Position numbers and translations under genes: made by a program | Part shown: positions 9,367 to 18,740 of the stretch, one piece after another | Layout: the number at the start of each line of letters is the position of its first letter | Numbering within the stretch: the stretch's first letter is position 1 | The notes under the pieces: model-generated | The model's database searches: none | The model's input: only the letters and a program-made list of their open reading frames with translations | Told to the model about the DNA's origin: nothing | Source of the DNA: Pedobacter sp. | GTDB taxonomy: Bacteria > Bacteroidota > Bacteroidia > Sphingobacteriales > Sphingobacteriaceae | Assembly (NCBI GenBank): GCA_031119475.1 | Contig: JAVHXV010000010.1 | Span: 53,776-117,775, forward strand | DNA: 64,000 bases | Direction: 5' to 3'

Positions 9367-9834
9367 ATGAAAAAACTACTCTTAACCCTTTTTGCAAGCG
9401 CCGCCTTATTTACGGCAGTACAAGCACAAGATTACAAAAATGGACTGGGCCTAGGCCTTGATTTCGGCAATGGAGCCACGCTTGTTGGCCCTTCATTTAA
9501 ACATTTCTTCACCGCGAAAGATGCAGGTCAGGCAGAAGTTGTTTTTGGCAACCACACTACGGCCATCAATGTTTTCTATCAGTACCATGGTGATATTTCT
9601 GGAGCTTCTGGATTGAAATGGTTTGTTGGTGGTGGTCCATCTCTACATTTTTTCGATTATGCAGGATTTAGCAACACAACTTTCGCCCTGAAACCAATGG
9701 CAGGACTTGATTTTAAAATTTCAGGTGCACCAATTGCCTTTGCATTTGATTGGCGTCCATCGATCTTTTTTGGCGATAGCGATACCGATTTTGAAGCAGG
9801 TAGATTTGGCCTAGGATTTAGGTATACGTTTTAG
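9367..9834 (+). CDS. Small outer-membrane beta-barrel protein
   Basis: Exported protein of 155 aa with a clear signal peptide (MKKLLLTLFASAALFTAVQAQ). The mature part alternates hydrophobic and polar residues, is rich in Gly, Phe and Tyr, and ends in FGLGFRYTF, with the C-terminal aromatic residue typical of outer-membrane barrels. Eight strands would fit this length. No catalytic residues are evident; it may be a structural porin-like or OmpW/OmpX-like protein. It is followed by a heptamer array and a strong terminator at 9908-9948, so it is probably a single-gene unit. Confidence 0.75.
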   Translation: MKKLLLTLFASAALFTAVQAQDYKNGLGLGLDFGNGATLVGPSFKHFFTAKDAGQAEVVFGNHTTAINVFYQYHGDISGASGLKWFVGGGPSLHFFDYAGFSNTTFALKPMAGLDFKISGAPIAFAFDWRPSIFFGDSDTDFEAGRFGLGFRYTF

Positions 9835-9835
9835 G

Positions 9836-9886
9836 CTGAGCGAAGGGCGTAAAGCGGAAAGCAAAAAGCGGAAAGCGGCCTGGCGC
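9836..9886 (+). repeat. Degenerate 7-nt array, GCGGAAA type
   Basis: Starts 2 bases after the stop of the barrel gene. Successive 7-base words vary around GCGGAAA (GCGTAAA, GCGGAAA, GCAAAAA, GCGGAAA). Bases 9854-9877 match 42151-42174, inside sucB, at 23 of 24 positions. Confidence 0.75.
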
Positions 9887-9907
9887 AAAACGTTCTACAA
9901 AGCGCAT

Positions 9908-9948
9908 AAAAAACCCTGATGGATTGATTGTCCATCAGGGTTTTTTTT
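9908..9948 (+). terminator. Intrinsic terminator
   Basis: Perfect 16-bp stem: arm 9908-9923 (A-run then CCCTGATGGA), 7-base loop 9924-9930, complementary arm 9931-9946, with a run of eight T at 9941-9948. It ends the barrel transcript. The A-run on the left arm would also let it work for leftward transcripts. Confidence 0.9.
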
Positions 9949-9951
9949 AAG

Positions 9952-10000
9952 GGAAAAGGTAAGAAGGAAAAGGTAAGAAGGAAAAGGTAAGAAGGAAAAG
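9952..10000 (+). repeat. 14-bp tandem repeat (two 7-mers), 3.5 copies
   Basis: Three exact copies of GGAAAAGGTAAGAA (9952, 9966, 9980) plus half a copy to 10000. The 14-bp unit splits into two related 7-base words, GGAAAAG and GTAAGAA. This is the least degenerate array in the window and may be the most recent expansion. Confidence 0.9.
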
Positions 10001-10011
10001 ATCCGTTTGAT

Positions 10012-10107
10012 CTCACATCCGCCTCATATATCTCCTATTTCACATTTTACATCTTACATCTCACATCTTTTATCTTTGCTCTTTGTCTTTTATCCTTACT
10101 CTATCTA
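10012..10107 (+). repeat. Pyrimidine-rich 7-nt array, ATCTTAC/CTTTGCT type
   Basis: About thirteen 7-base words around ATCTTAC (ATTTTAC, ATCTTAC, ATCTCAC) that shift into ATCTTTG, CTCTTTG. Read on the other strand the last part is the GCAAAGA word found at 23119 and 29669. It runs up to the stop codon of the M61 gene on the opposite strand. Confidence 0.8.
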
Positions 10108-10108
10108 A

Positions 10109-11935
10109 CTATCCTTCCATCCACTTCTTGCGAACCGCCAATTGCTGAGGGCTTGCATTGCTGTTGATTTTTGCTTTTAGACGAACATTAGGGTTCTCTT
10201 TTAAGTTAAGGGTGATGTCTTTTTCCAGGCCATCCCGTCTAACCTTAACGACTACCTGATCGCCTATATTTTTGCCGTTTATGGCACTAAGATTATCCAT
10301 AGACAGCATCGGACTAGGCCTTACATCTTTCATGATATCGCCCATACTTACACCATCAATGCTCAATATTTCGTCGTTGACATTCAATCCGCCAATCCAT
10401 GCGGCCGAATTTCTGGTCACGCCCGACACGGTAACAGCCCTGCCAACAGCTAAACTTGCGCCAGCCACAGGTTTGTTTGGCGTGGCATTTTCTGTGGTCA
10501 CATCAATTCCTGCATAGGCGAAATACTTGGCATATTCGATTTCATCGGTTCCCGTTACATATTTTGCCCAAAAATTCGTAAAGTTCATTCCGCTTACTTT
10601 TTCGACCATCGCCTTAAATTCGGCATCTGTATAACCTCTTTTCAATGTTTTGCATTGATAGTACATGGCTTTCATCACATCATCTAAGCTCCTTGTGCCT
10701 TTCGTCGCATTGGCAATTTCAAGGTCCATCAACAGTCCGATCACTTCGCCTTTGCTGTAATAGGAAACAAAGGTATTCCTAGAATTTTCATTTGGACGGT
10801 AGGCACCGTTGATCCAGGCATCGAAGCTAGAAGCTGCGGCCGACATGATTTTGGCGCCAGGTGTATTGACCACTGTGCCTACAGCACCTGCCAGACCAGT
10901 TACAAATTCTTCGGGATTGTTAAAGCCAGCCCTGTGCATGAATTTATTTTCATAATATGAGGTAAACCCTTCTGATATCCAAAGGTTTGTGGTGTAGTTC
11001 TCATTGTCGTAATCAAATGGACCAAGGGCAACGGGGCGCAATCTTTTTACATTCCAAAGGTGATGGTATTCATGGGCAACCAATCCCAGAAATCCTTTAT
11101 AGCCCCTTTCGCTGGCATAAGCATTTCTTGAGGCGCCAAGTACCGTAGAGTTAAGGTGTTCTAATCCACCACCACCTTGGGCATAATTGTGTACAATAAA
11201 AGTGTAATGCTTATTTGGATTTTCGCCATAAATGGCCGTGGCCTGTTCTACGATTTTGGCCATGTCTACTTTTAAGCGTTCCTTATCGTAATTTCCACCA
11301 CCGTACATGGCCACTTCGTGACGTACGCCTGCAGCATTGAATTCAAAGACATCTTGGTTTCCCACTTCAATCGGGCTATCGAACAAAATGTCGAAATCGG
11401 GTGCGGTATACGTAAATTTCTTTCCTGCAACAGGTTCCAGTCCAGTGCTGACCTGGTTCCAGCCTTCAAAAGGAACAATTTTCACAGTGCTTGGTGTTTT
11501 GATCATCCCGGCAGGATACATGAAAATGTTGGCCGAAGATAGAAAGGCATGTGATATATCAATAAATGCCGTGCGCACTGAAATTTCGAATGCATATACA
11601 CGGTAATTTACTTTTATTGCATTCACTTTCGCATTGTAGATCCTCCAGGTATTTTTGGTAACCTTTTCTACTTTTACCGCTTTGCCTGCAGAACTGGCCG
11701 TAAAGCCTTCCACACTTTTGGCAAACTCGCGAACGAGGTATGATCCTGGCGTCCACACTGGCATTTTAACATCAATATAGTTTTTGGTGGCCAGTCCTGC
11801 CAAATTCATTTCTACTTCGGCATAATGTGCTTGGGGTTCTTTAAAGCTGATTTCGAAGTCGATCTTTACTTGAGATTTGGCGGCCATGGTCAATGTGAGT
11901 AGGAATATTAATCCAGATATAAATTTTTTAATCAT
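10109..11935 (-). CDS. M61 family peptidase with PDZ domain
   Basis: Exported zinc peptidase of the M61 glycyl-aminopeptidase family (608 aa). It has a signal peptide (MIKKFISGLIFLLTLTMAAKS). An N-terminal beta domain (about 25-170) contains the family motif MPVWTPGSYLVREFAK. The catalytic domain holds the zinc site HEYHH (about residues 289-293) followed by NVKRLRP and the third ligand region WISEGFTSYYE. A PDZ domain near the C terminus (about 495-590) has SAAWIGGLNVNDEILSIDG. Probably trims peptides in the periplasm. It is a single minus-strand gene facing the barrel gene; a -7 element lies just upstream at 11953-11960. Confidence 0.9.
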   Translation of the reverse strand: MIKKFISGLIFLLTLTMAAKSQVKIDFEISFKEPQAHYAEVEMNLAGLATKNYIDVKMPVWTPGSYLVREFAKSVEGFTASSAGKAVKVEKVTKNTWRIYNAKVNAIKVNYRVYAFEISVRTAFIDISHAFLSSANIFMYPAGMIKTPSTVKIVPFEGWNQVSTGLEPVAGKKFTYTAPDFDILFDSPIEVGNQDVFEFNAAGVRHEVAMYGGGNYDKERLKVDMAKIVEQATAIYGENPNKHYTFIVHNYAQGGGGLEHLNSTVLGASRNAYASERGYKGFLGLVAHEYHHLWNVKRLRPVALGPFDYDNENYTTNLWISEGFTSYYENKFMHRAGFNNPEEFVTGLAGAVGTVVNTPGAKIMSAAASSFDAWINGAYRPNENSRNTFVSYYSKGEVIGLLMDLEIANATKGTRSLDDVMKAMYYQCKTLKRGYTDAEFKAMVEKVSGMNFTNFWAKYVTGTDEIEYAKYFAYAGIDVTTENATPNKPVAGASLAVGRAVTVSGVTRNSAAWIGGLNVNDEILSIDGVSMGDIMKDVRPSPMLSMDNLSAINGKNIGDQVVVKVRRDGLEKDITLNLKENPNVRLKAKINSNASPQQLAVRKKWMEG

Positions 11936-11952
11936 AGTGATAACCTTTTTGG

Positions 11953-11960
11953 CAAATTTA
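11953..11960 (-). promoter_or_regulatory. Candidate -7 element for the M61 gene
   Basis: On the minus strand this reads TAAATTTG, an exact match to the Bacteroidota TAnnTTTG element, 17 bases upstream of the M61 ATG. No good TTTG is found at the expected -33 distance, so it is only half supported. Confidence 0.45.
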
Positions 11961-12108
11961 GGATTTTATTTTGCTCTCAGGCATGATTTCAGAACTGGGA
12001 AGGGATTTCACAGATTTTTTACATGCCGCATCGCCTATGGAGCGTTGGGTGGCTACACTTCATGTTGTAACATACTTACTACATCAAAAGATAAGAGAAA
12101 CAAATAGA

Positions 12109-12116
12109 TAATTTTG
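12109..12116 (+). promoter_or_regulatory. Candidate -7 element for the first RND efflux operon
   Basis: TAATTTTG fits the Bacteroidota TAnnTTTG consensus and lies 26 bases before the adaptor start codon. A matching -33 TTG was not found at 19-21 bases, so the full promoter is uncertain. Confidence 0.45.
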
Positions 12117-12142
12117 TACGTTAACCAAGCACTACGCGCACA

Positions 12143-13249
12143 ATGAAAATTAGATATATTATTTACACCCTGCTGCTTATTGGAGTTGCATATTGGGTAT
12201 ACCATAGAATTTCTGAAAACAAAAAAATAGCCGCTGAAGGTGCCCAAAAAGGTGGTGGAGGTAAAGAAGGCGGAAAAGGAAAAGGGGGCAAGGGCGGTCC
12301 GGGATTGTCTGTGGAAGGAATTGTGGTAAAAGCCATTCCATTCGACAATAAATTAGAAATTACAGGGAGCATTGAGGCCAATGAGTCGGTTACCTTGAGA
12401 AGTGAGGTTTCTGGGCTGGTAACGGGCATCTATTTCAAGGAAGGTGCCAATGTGAGCAAAGGTACGCTTTTGGTCAAGGTAAATGATCGTGATATCCAGG
12501 CACAGCTTCGGGAAATCGCAACCAAAGTAAACCTTTCGGCCACCAATGAGAACAGGGCGAAACAGCTCCTGCAAAAGGGGGCAATTAGCCAGGAAGAATA
12601 TGATACCTCATTGGCTGATCTGCAATCGTTAAAGGCGCAGACCCAATTGATCCGTGCACAGTTGGCCAAAACATCTATCGTTGCCCCTTTTAGCGGTAAG
12701 ATTGGGTTGAGGTCTATTTCTGTTGGGGAATACCTCACGCCTTCGATAACGATCGCCAATCTTTTGAGCATCAATCCTGTAAAGATCAGTTTTTCTGTTC
12801 CCGAAAAATATGTTGGACAGATCAAGATCGGATCAGAAATTACTTTCAATACCGATGCTTCCAGCAAAAAATATTCGGGCAAGGTCTTTGCCATCGAGCC
12901 TGGCATCAACCTGCAGACCCGTACCCTGCAGATCAAAGCTTTGGCACCAAACCCTGGTGGAGAACTGTTGCCAGGATCTTTTGCCAAGATCAAATTGGCC
13001 CTGGCCACTTTGAACGATGCGATCTTGGTTCCTTCAGAGGCGGTTATCCCTGTACTAAAAGGAAAAATAGTCTATGTAAGCAAAAATGGAAAGGCCAAAC
13101 AGGTAAATGTTGATGCCGGAACACGGACAGCAGAAAGTGTCCTGATTACTTCTGGACTGAAAGTTGGCGATACGGTACTCACCACAGGCGCCATGTCCCT
13201 AAAGCCAGATGCCCCTGTTAAAGTTAAATTGGTAAAATCTAAACAATGA
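12143..13249 (+). CDS. RND efflux adaptor (membrane fusion protein)
   Basis: Periplasmic adaptor (AcrA/MexA-HlyD family, 368 aa) that joins the inner-membrane pump encoded next to the outer-membrane TolC. An N-terminal membrane anchor (YIIYTLLLIGVAYWVYH) is followed by an unusual Gly/Lys-rich spacer at about residues 33-55 (GGGGKEGGKGKGGKGG). Next come the barrel-sandwich halves (ITGSIEANESVTLRSEVSG; VAPFSGKIGLRSISVGEYL), a short helical hairpin between them, and the beta-barrel and membrane-proximal domains. The stop overlaps the pump start by four bases (ATGA), so the two are translationally coupled. No lipobox is visible, unlike classical AcrA. The substrate is unknown. Confidence 0.9.
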   Translation: MKIRYIIYTLLLIGVAYWVYHRISENKKIAAEGAQKGGGGKEGGKGKGGKGGPGLSVEGIVVKAIPFDNKLEITGSIEANESVTLRSEVSGLVTGIYFKEGANVSKGTLLVKVNDRDIQAQLREIATKVNLSATNENRAKQLLQKGAISQEEYDTSLADLQSLKAQTQLIRAQLAKTSIVAPFSGKIGLRSISVGEYLTPSITIANLLSINPVKISFSVPEKYVGQIKIGSEITFNTDASSKKYSGKVFAIEPGINLQTRTLQIKALAPNPGGELLPGSFAKIKLALATLNDAILVPSEAVIPVLKGKIVYVSKNGKAKQVNVDAGTRTAESVLITSGLKVGDTVLTTGAMSLKPDAPVKVKLVKSKQ

Positions 13250-16200
13250 GCATTTCAACCACCAGTATAAAAAGACCGGTTCTTGCCATTGTAATGAACC
13301 TGGTGATCATCCTTTTTGGGGTCATCGGCTATAATTTTCTGGGCATACGCGAATATCCATCCATCGATCCTACGGTGGTTTCCGTTCGTACGTCCTATCC
13401 TGGTGCGAATTCCGATATCATCGAGTCGCAGATTACTGAACCACTTGAAAAATCGATCAACTCGATTGATGGGATCCGAAATATTTCTTCTTCCAGTAAC
13501 CAGGGCTCGAGCAACATCACCATTGAGTTTAACTTGGGGAAAGATATTGATGAAGCTGCGAATGATGTGAGGGACAAGGTTTCTCAGGCGGCACGTAATT
13601 TGCCGAAGGATATCGATGGTCTGCCAACGGTGACCAAGGCCGATGCCAATTCTGATGCGATCATTTCCATGACCATCCAGAGCGATAAGCGGGGCGTGAC
13701 CGACCTTAGTGATTTTGCCGAAAATGTGATTGCAGACCGCATCCAGACCATTCCTGGCGTAAGTAGTGTTCAAATCCAGGGACAGCGGAAATATGCCATG
13801 CGTATCCGGATTGATCCAAATAAACTTTCTTCTTATGGATTGACTTCGCAGGATATCGTTACCGCACTGAACAATGAAAACGTTGAGCTTCCATCAGGCA
13901 AGCTCACGGGAGCAGCGACCGAACTGACCGTAAAAACCTTGGGCAAGCTCACTACGGCAGAAGAATTTAACAACCTGATCATCAAAGCCGATAGCAATAA
14001 TGTGGTGCGTTTGCAAGATGTGGCATTGACAGAGCTGGGCTCCGAAAATGAGGAAACCGTATTGCGCGAGTCGGGAATTCCGATGGTGGCAGTGGGGATC
14101 ATTCCCCAACCAGGAGCCAACTATCTCGACATCAGTAAGGCGTTTTACGATCGATTTGAGAAACTGCAGAAGGATATGCCATCGGATATCAAGCTGAAGG
14201 TTTCATTGGATACGACCCAGTTTATCAAGAAATCGGTAACCGAGGTGGCCGAAACCATTCTCTTGTCGCTCATCCTCGTGATCCTGATCATCTATCTGTT
14301 CTTTAGGGACTGGGCAATCGCCTTTCGCCCGCTTATCGACATACCGGTTTCGCTGATCGCGACCTTTTTTATCATGTACATTTTCGGATTTTCGATCAAT
14401 GTGCTCACCTTGCTGGCCATCGTGCTGGCTACCGGTCTTGTAGTAGATGATGGGATTGTGGTTACCGAAAACATTTTCAAAAAGGTGGAGGAAGGGCTTT
14501 CACCGATCGAGGCCGCCATTAAAGGATCTAACGAAATATTTTTTGCGGTCATCTCCATTTCGATTACCCTTGCCGCTGTATTCTTGCCGGTGATCTTCCT
14601 ACAGGGATTTGTGGGGCGGTTATTTAGGGAATTTGGCGTAGTGATAGGGGCCGCGGTATTGATATCGGCCTTCGTATCGCTTACGCTTACACCGATGCTC
14701 AATGCCTATCTGATGAAAAAGGGTGGCCACAAACCTTCCAAGTTCTACAATTGGACAGAGCCTTATTTTGTAAAGTTAAATGATTCCTATACCGAAAACC
14801 TCAATAAATTTTTGAACCGCCGTTGGCTCGCCATTCCCATTCTGGTGGTCTGCGTTGGTTTTATCGTGCTGTTCTGGAATTTATTGCCCAAAGAGACTGC
14901 GCCTTATGATGATAGGAGTGCAATTAATCTTAATCTCAGTACACCAGAAGGCTCATCATTTGCCTATACCGACCGTTTCATGTCGAAAGTAAGCAAAATG
15001 GTGATCGATTCGGTACCGGAAAAAAATGTGCTGATCACCATTACTTCGCCCGGATTTGGTGGAGCAGGTTCTACCAACTCTGGTTTTCTGCGGATGGGAC
15101 TGGTTGATCCCGGAGACCGTGAGCGCTCCCAAAAAGAGATTGCCGACCAGCTGACCAAGGCTACAAAAAAATATACTGAAGGCAAGGTTACTGTTAACCA
15201 ACAACCGACCATATCTGTGGGCCGTAGGGGCGGATTGCCGATCAGTTACATCATCCAGGCACAAAACTTTGAGAAGTTGAGGGAAAAGGTGCCTGTGTTT
15301 ATGGATGAGGTTGCCAAAGACCCTACCTTTTCAACTTCCGATGTGAACCTGAAGTTCAATAAGCCGGAGATCAACCTGACTATTGATCGGGATAAGGCCA
15401 ATAATCTCGGAGTGTCGATCGTCGATATTGCACAGACCCTTCAGCTGGGTTTGAGCGGACAACGTTTTTCTTATTTCTTTATGAATGGAAAGCAATATCA
15501 GGTAATCGGACAGTTTGATGTGAGCGATCGCAAAGATCCACTAGACCTGAGTTCGGTTTACGTGAGGAACAATAAAAATGAGCTCATCCAGCTCGACAAT
15601 TTGGTGAGTGCCAGGGAAGAAAGTAGTCCGCCCCAACTGTACCGCAACAACCGTTTCATTTCGGCTACTGTTTCAGCAGGTTTGGCTCCCGGCCGAAGCA
15701 TAGGCGATGGGATCAAGGCGATGGATAACATTGCGGCAAAAGTATTGGATGAGTCGTTTTCGACAGATTTAAGTGGTGAATCACGTGACTTTCAGGAAAG
15801 TTCTTCCAATACGCTATTCGCGTTTGGATTGGCCCTTTTGCTGGTCTACCTGATCCTTTCTGCGCAATTTGAGAGTTTTAAAGATCCCGTTATCATTATC
15901 TTAACTGTACCTATGGCCGTTGCCGGAGCCTTCTTGTCGCTGTGGCTATGTGGACAGAGCTGGAATATTTTTAGTCAGATCGGAACAATCATGTTAATTG
16001 GCCTGGTTACTAAAAATGGTATCCTGATTGTTGAATTTGCGAACCAGTTGAAGGAAAACGAGGGAAAATCTGTCCACGATGCCATTAGGGAAGCCGCGGT
16101 GTCGAGGCTTAGGCCAATCTTGATGACCAGTATGGCAATCGCCATTGGTGCATTGCCAATTGCCATGGCTCTTGGGGCAGCGGCAAAAAGCAGGATGAGC

Positions 16201-16371
16201 ATGGGAACCGTAATCATTGGCGGTACTTTATTTTCGTTGATCTTGACTTTATTCGTTATTCCGGCGATCTATTCCTTCTGGTCTAAGGAACACAAAGAAA
16301 ACAAAGAACTGAAAGAATCTTTGGCAGCAGTTTCTGCAGAAGAAAATGCGCAACGTAAATTAAATGATTAA
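13246..16371 (+). CDS. RND efflux pump, AcrB/HAE1 family
   Basis: Inner-membrane, proton-driven multidrug efflux permease of 1041 aa, the usual length for AcrB/MexF. It shows the two-fold repeat of the family: TM1 (RPVLAIVMNLVIILFGVIGY), the large periplasmic porter domain starting REYPSIDPTVVSVRT, TM2-6 with the proton-relay Asp pair in GLVVDDGIVVTEN on TM4, a second periplasmic domain, and TM8-12 with PMAVAGAFLSL and the Lys of TM10 in LIGLVTKNGILIVEF. It sits between adaptor and TolC genes, overlapping both. It probably exports hydrophobic drugs, bile-like compounds or lipids; no neighbour indicates a specific substrate. Confidence 0.93.
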   Translation: MSISTTSIKRPVLAIVMNLVIILFGVIGYNFLGIREYPSIDPTVVSVRTSYPGANSDIIESQITEPLEKSINSIDGIRNISSSSNQGSSNITIEFNLGKDIDEAANDVRDKVSQAARNLPKDIDGLPTVTKADANSDAIISMTIQSDKRGVTDLSDFAENVIADRIQTIPGVSSVQIQGQRKYAMRIRIDPNKLSSYGLTSQDIVTALNNENVELPSGKLTGAATELTVKTLGKLTTAEEFNNLIIKADSNNVVRLQDVALTELGSENEETVLRESGIPMVAVGIIPQPGANYLDISKAFYDRFEKLQKDMPSDIKLKVSLDTTQFIKKSVTEVAETILLSLILVILIIYLFFRDWAIAFRPLIDIPVSLIATFFIMYIFGFSINVLTLLAIVLATGLVVDDGIVVTENIFKKVEEGLSPIEAAIKGSNEIFFAVISISITLAAVFLPVIFLQGFVGRLFREFGVVIGAAVLISAFVSLTLTPMLNAYLMKKGGHKPSKFYNWTEPYFVKLNDSYTENLNKFLNRRWLAIPILVVCVGFIVLFWNLLPKETAPYDDRSAINLNLSTPEGSSFAYTDRFMSKVSKMVIDSVPEKNVLITITSPGFGGAGSTNSGFLRMGLVDPGDRERSQKEIADQLTKATKKYTEGKVTVNQQPTISVGRRGGLPISYIIQAQNFEKLREKVPVFMDEVAKDPTFSTSDVNLKFNKPEINLTIDRDKANNLGVSIVDIAQTLQLGLSGQRFSYFFMNGKQYQVIGQFDVSDRKDPLDLSSVYVRNNKNELIQLDNLVSAREESSPPQLYRNNRFISATVSAGLAPGRSIGDGIKAMDNIAAKVLDESFSTDLSGESRDFQESSSNTLFAFGLALLLVYLILSAQFESFKDPVIIILTVPMAVAGAFLSLWLCGQSWNIFSQIGTIMLIGLVTKNGILIVEFANQLKENEGKSVHDAIREAAVSRLRPILMTSMAIAIGALPIAMALGAAAKSRMSMGTVIIGGTLFSLILTLFVIPAIYSFWSKEHKENKELKESLAAVSAEENAQRKLND

Positions 16372-17683
16372 GATGAAAATAAAATATGGCTTAGGTTTGA
16401 TGCTCCTTTGGCTGATCAGTGCCCCGATCTTCGCGCAAGATCGATTGACACTGGCAGAGGCCATTGGTACTGCCCTAAAAAATAATTACGATATCAAATT
16501 GGTCAGCAACGATGAACTCATTGCCAAAAATAACGTCAATTTGGGCAATGCGGGCGTACTGCCACAGGTTAGCGGTAGTTTTAGCACAGGTGGAAGCAGG
16601 CAGAATACCGTGCAGACACAATCTACAGGCACACAGCGGGTTACCAACGGTGCAAGGAGCACCAACTTTGGCTATGGCGTAGGGCTCGACTGGACCATTT
16701 TTGATGGCTTTGCCATGTTTGCGAATTATGATCGGCTGAAAGCCTTATCGCAACAAGGAGAGCTGAACGTGAAAGGCCAGATCCTAACCACCATTTCGGA
16801 TGTGTTTACTGCCTATTATAACTTGGCAAAACAACAACAATTGGTTATTGCGGCCGATAGTGCGATCGATGTGTCGAAGCTCCGGCTAACGATTGCGAAC
16901 AATAAGCTTGAAATCGGGCGGGGATCAAAATTGGATGTGTTGGCCGCAAAGGTAGATTACAACACCGATACTTCGAATTATCTGCAGCAACGAAACCTGT
17001 TGGGTACCTATATGGTTACGCTCAATCAGCTGATGGCAAGGGATGTCAATATCAGGTTTACGGTAGATCCAGACCTCTCCATCGACAGCCAATTGAACTA
17101 TACCGAATTGGCCGCACAGGCACAACAATTGAACCCCGATCTGCAGAATGCTGTTCTGAACAAAAGAATTGCGGAACTGAACCTAAAAGTAGTGAAAGCG
17201 CAGCGCTATCCGCAGGTCAGTTTAAATACAGGCTATGACATTAACAGGAGCACTACTCCGACCGGATTCAATACGAATTTTAGGGCCAAAGGTTTTACCT
17301 ATGGCGTAACAGCAAGCATCAACATCTTTAATGGCTTCTTACAGCGACAGAATGAACGCAATGCCAACATTGGCATCAGCTCTGCAGAATTAAGCCTGCA
17401 AAAGACAAGAACAGCTATCAATGCGCAATTGGCTACGGCATTTCAAAATTACTCGACCTATCTCGACTTGGTCAAGGTTGAGCGTGGTAACGTAGAAAAC
17501 GCCAAAGAAAACCTGGATATTACCTTGGCCAAATACCGTTTGGGGAGCATTGCCCCATTGGAACTGAGAGAGGCTCAAAGGAATGCCATCGATGCGGACA
17601 GCCGATATGTTGAAACCCAATTTCAGGCTAAATTGGCAGAAATAACATTAAAAGAACTCAGCGGCACTTTAAATATTCAATAA
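16364..17683 (+). CDS. TolC-family outer-membrane efflux protein
   Basis: Outer-membrane channel of the tripartite pump (439 aa, typical). It has a signal peptide (YGLGLMLLWLISAPIFAQ) and two TolC repeats, each made of long coiled-coil helices and short barrel strands; examples are DRLTLAEAIGTALKNNYDIKL at the N terminus and NLDITLAKYRLGSIAPLELREAQ in the second repeat. ATG 16364 overlaps the pump stop by eight bases; ATG 16373 is an alternative. It is the third gene of the adaptor-pump-channel operon. Confidence 0.92.
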   Translation: MIKMKIKYGLGLMLLWLISAPIFAQDRLTLAEAIGTALKNNYDIKLVSNDELIAKNNVNLGNAGVLPQVSGSFSTGGSRQNTVQTQSTGTQRVTNGARSTNFGYGVGLDWTIFDGFAMFANYDRLKALSQQGELNVKGQILTTISDVFTAYYNLAKQQQLVIAADSAIDVSKLRLTIANNKLEIGRGSKLDVLAAKVDYNTDTSNYLQQRNLLGTYMVTLNQLMARDVNIRFTVDPDLSIDSQLNYTELAAQAQQLNPDLQNAVLNKRIAELNLKVVKAQRYPQVSLNTGYDINRSTTPTGFNTNFRAKGFTYGVTASINIFNGFLQRQNERNANIGISSAELSLQKTRTAINAQLATAFQNYSTYLDLVKVERGNVENAKENLDITLAKYRLGSIAPLELREAQRNAIDADSRYVETQFQAKLAEITLKELSGTLNIQ

Positions 17684-17700
17684 TTTCCTATTTTTAGTGC

Positions 17701-18555
17701 ATGATTTTAGTAGCAGATAGCGGCTCTTCCAAAACAGATTGGATGGGCTACAGCCCTGAACAGACCTTGGAAACCAGCACGCAAGGCATTAATCCCTATT
17801 TTGTTAATGCATTTGATATTGTGAAGATCCTCGGTAAAAATAAAGAGCTATCTGCCCATGCCAATGAGGTCAGGGAAGTCTACTTTTTTGGAGCAGGCTG
17901 CTCATCTCCAGATAAGCACGAAATCATTTCGAACGGATTATCCTCATTTTTCCCAAAGGCCTTCATCAGTGTAGACCACGACCTGCTCGGTTCGGCGTAT
18001 GCCACCTGTGGTGATAAAAAAGGATTGGCCTGTATTTTAGGCACCGGATCAAATATTACCTATTATGATGGTGTAGAAGTACATGATGGAAAACATGGGC
18101 TAGGTTATGTATTGGGAGACGAAGGTTCGGGCACCTATTTCGGTAGAAAAATTCTTGTTTCCTACCTCTATCGCACCATGCCCGAAGACCTTCAGGAACA
18201 TTTTGCCAAAGCATTTGTAGCAGATAAGGAAACGGTGATCCAGAACATCTATCAAAAACCTTTTCCAAATTCTTACCTTGCCTCTTTTAGCCGTTTTATG
18301 GTCGCCCATAAAAATCACCCGTTTATTAAAAAGGTGTTGAAGGATGGCTTTCAGGAATTCATCGATACGAACGTAAAAGATTACAAAGGATATAAGTCTA
18401 TCGACTGTAATTTTGTGGGATCGATTGCCTTTTTTTATCAGGACGAACTTCGGGAAGTCTTTGCCGAAAATGGGCTCCGGATTGGCAAGATCCTTCAAAA
18501 ACCAATCGAGGGCATCTTTGAATATATTCTTAAACGTGAAGGAATCATGGCGTAA
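17701..18555 (+). CDS. BadF/BadG-type ATPase, N-acetylglucosamine-kinase-like
   Basis: Cytoplasmic ASKHA-fold kinase of 284 aa. The phosphate-1 loop LVADSGSSKTDWMGY opens the protein, phosphate-2 is LACILGTGSNITYYDG, and the adenosine-side motif LGYVLGDEGSGTYFGRK follows. This set matches the BadF/BadG/BcrA/BcrD family in its sugar-kinase branch (eukaryotic NAGK-like), so phosphorylation of N-acetylglucosamine during amino-sugar recycling is the best guess. The start is 17 bases after the TolC stop, so it may be read from the efflux operon. The 3' end runs straight into a heptamer array. Confidence 0.8.
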   Translation: MILVADSGSSKTDWMGYSPEQTLETSTQGINPYFVNAFDIVKILGKNKELSAHANEVREVYFFGAGCSSPDKHEIISNGLSSFFPKAFISVDHDLLGSAYATCGDKKGLACILGTGSNITYYDGVEVHDGKHGLGYVLGDEGSGTYFGRKILVSYLYRTMPEDLQEHFAKAFVADKETVIQNIYQKPFPNSYLASFSRFMVAHKNHPFIKKVLKDGFQEFIDTNVKDYKGYKSIDCNFVGSIAFFYQDELREVFAENGLRIGKILQKPIEGIFEYILKREGIMA

Positions 18556-18662
18556 GGAGTTGAAAGTTCAAAGTTGAGAGTTCAAAGTTGAAGGTTCAAA
18601 GTTTAGAGTTAAAGTTGTTCCAGGTTGAAAGTTTAAGGTTCAAAGCTTAAAGTTGAAAGTTT
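18556..18662 (+). repeat. Degenerate 7-nt array, AAGTTGA type
   Basis: Starts directly after the stop codon of the BadF-type gene. About fourteen 7-base words around AAGTTGA (GAGTTGA, AAGTTCA, AGGTTCA, AAGTTTA, AAGCTTA) with one break near 18620. Among the clearest cases of a locus-specific heptamer period. The same words recur at 51541. Confidence 0.85.
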
Positions 18663-18671
18663 TCAGCCTGC

Positions 18672-18740
18672 GTGAACATTGCAACGTTTAAACATTTAAA
18701 CCTTACAATCTTACAACCCGCAACCCACAACCCAAAACCT
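18672..18740 (+). repeat. Degenerate 7-nt array, ACAACCC type
   Basis: Second array with complementary flavour to the one just upstream: words around CCACAAC/TTTAAAC (CCGCAAC, CCACAAC, CCAAAAC). It could pair partly with the preceding AAGTTTA/AAGGTTC words. It runs into the first TATACGAA site. Confidence 0.65.

Noticed and set aside
9952..10107. Tandem repeats that could be taken for a CRISPR array
   Set aside because: Units are 7 or 14 bases with no spacers, and no cas gene is in the window.
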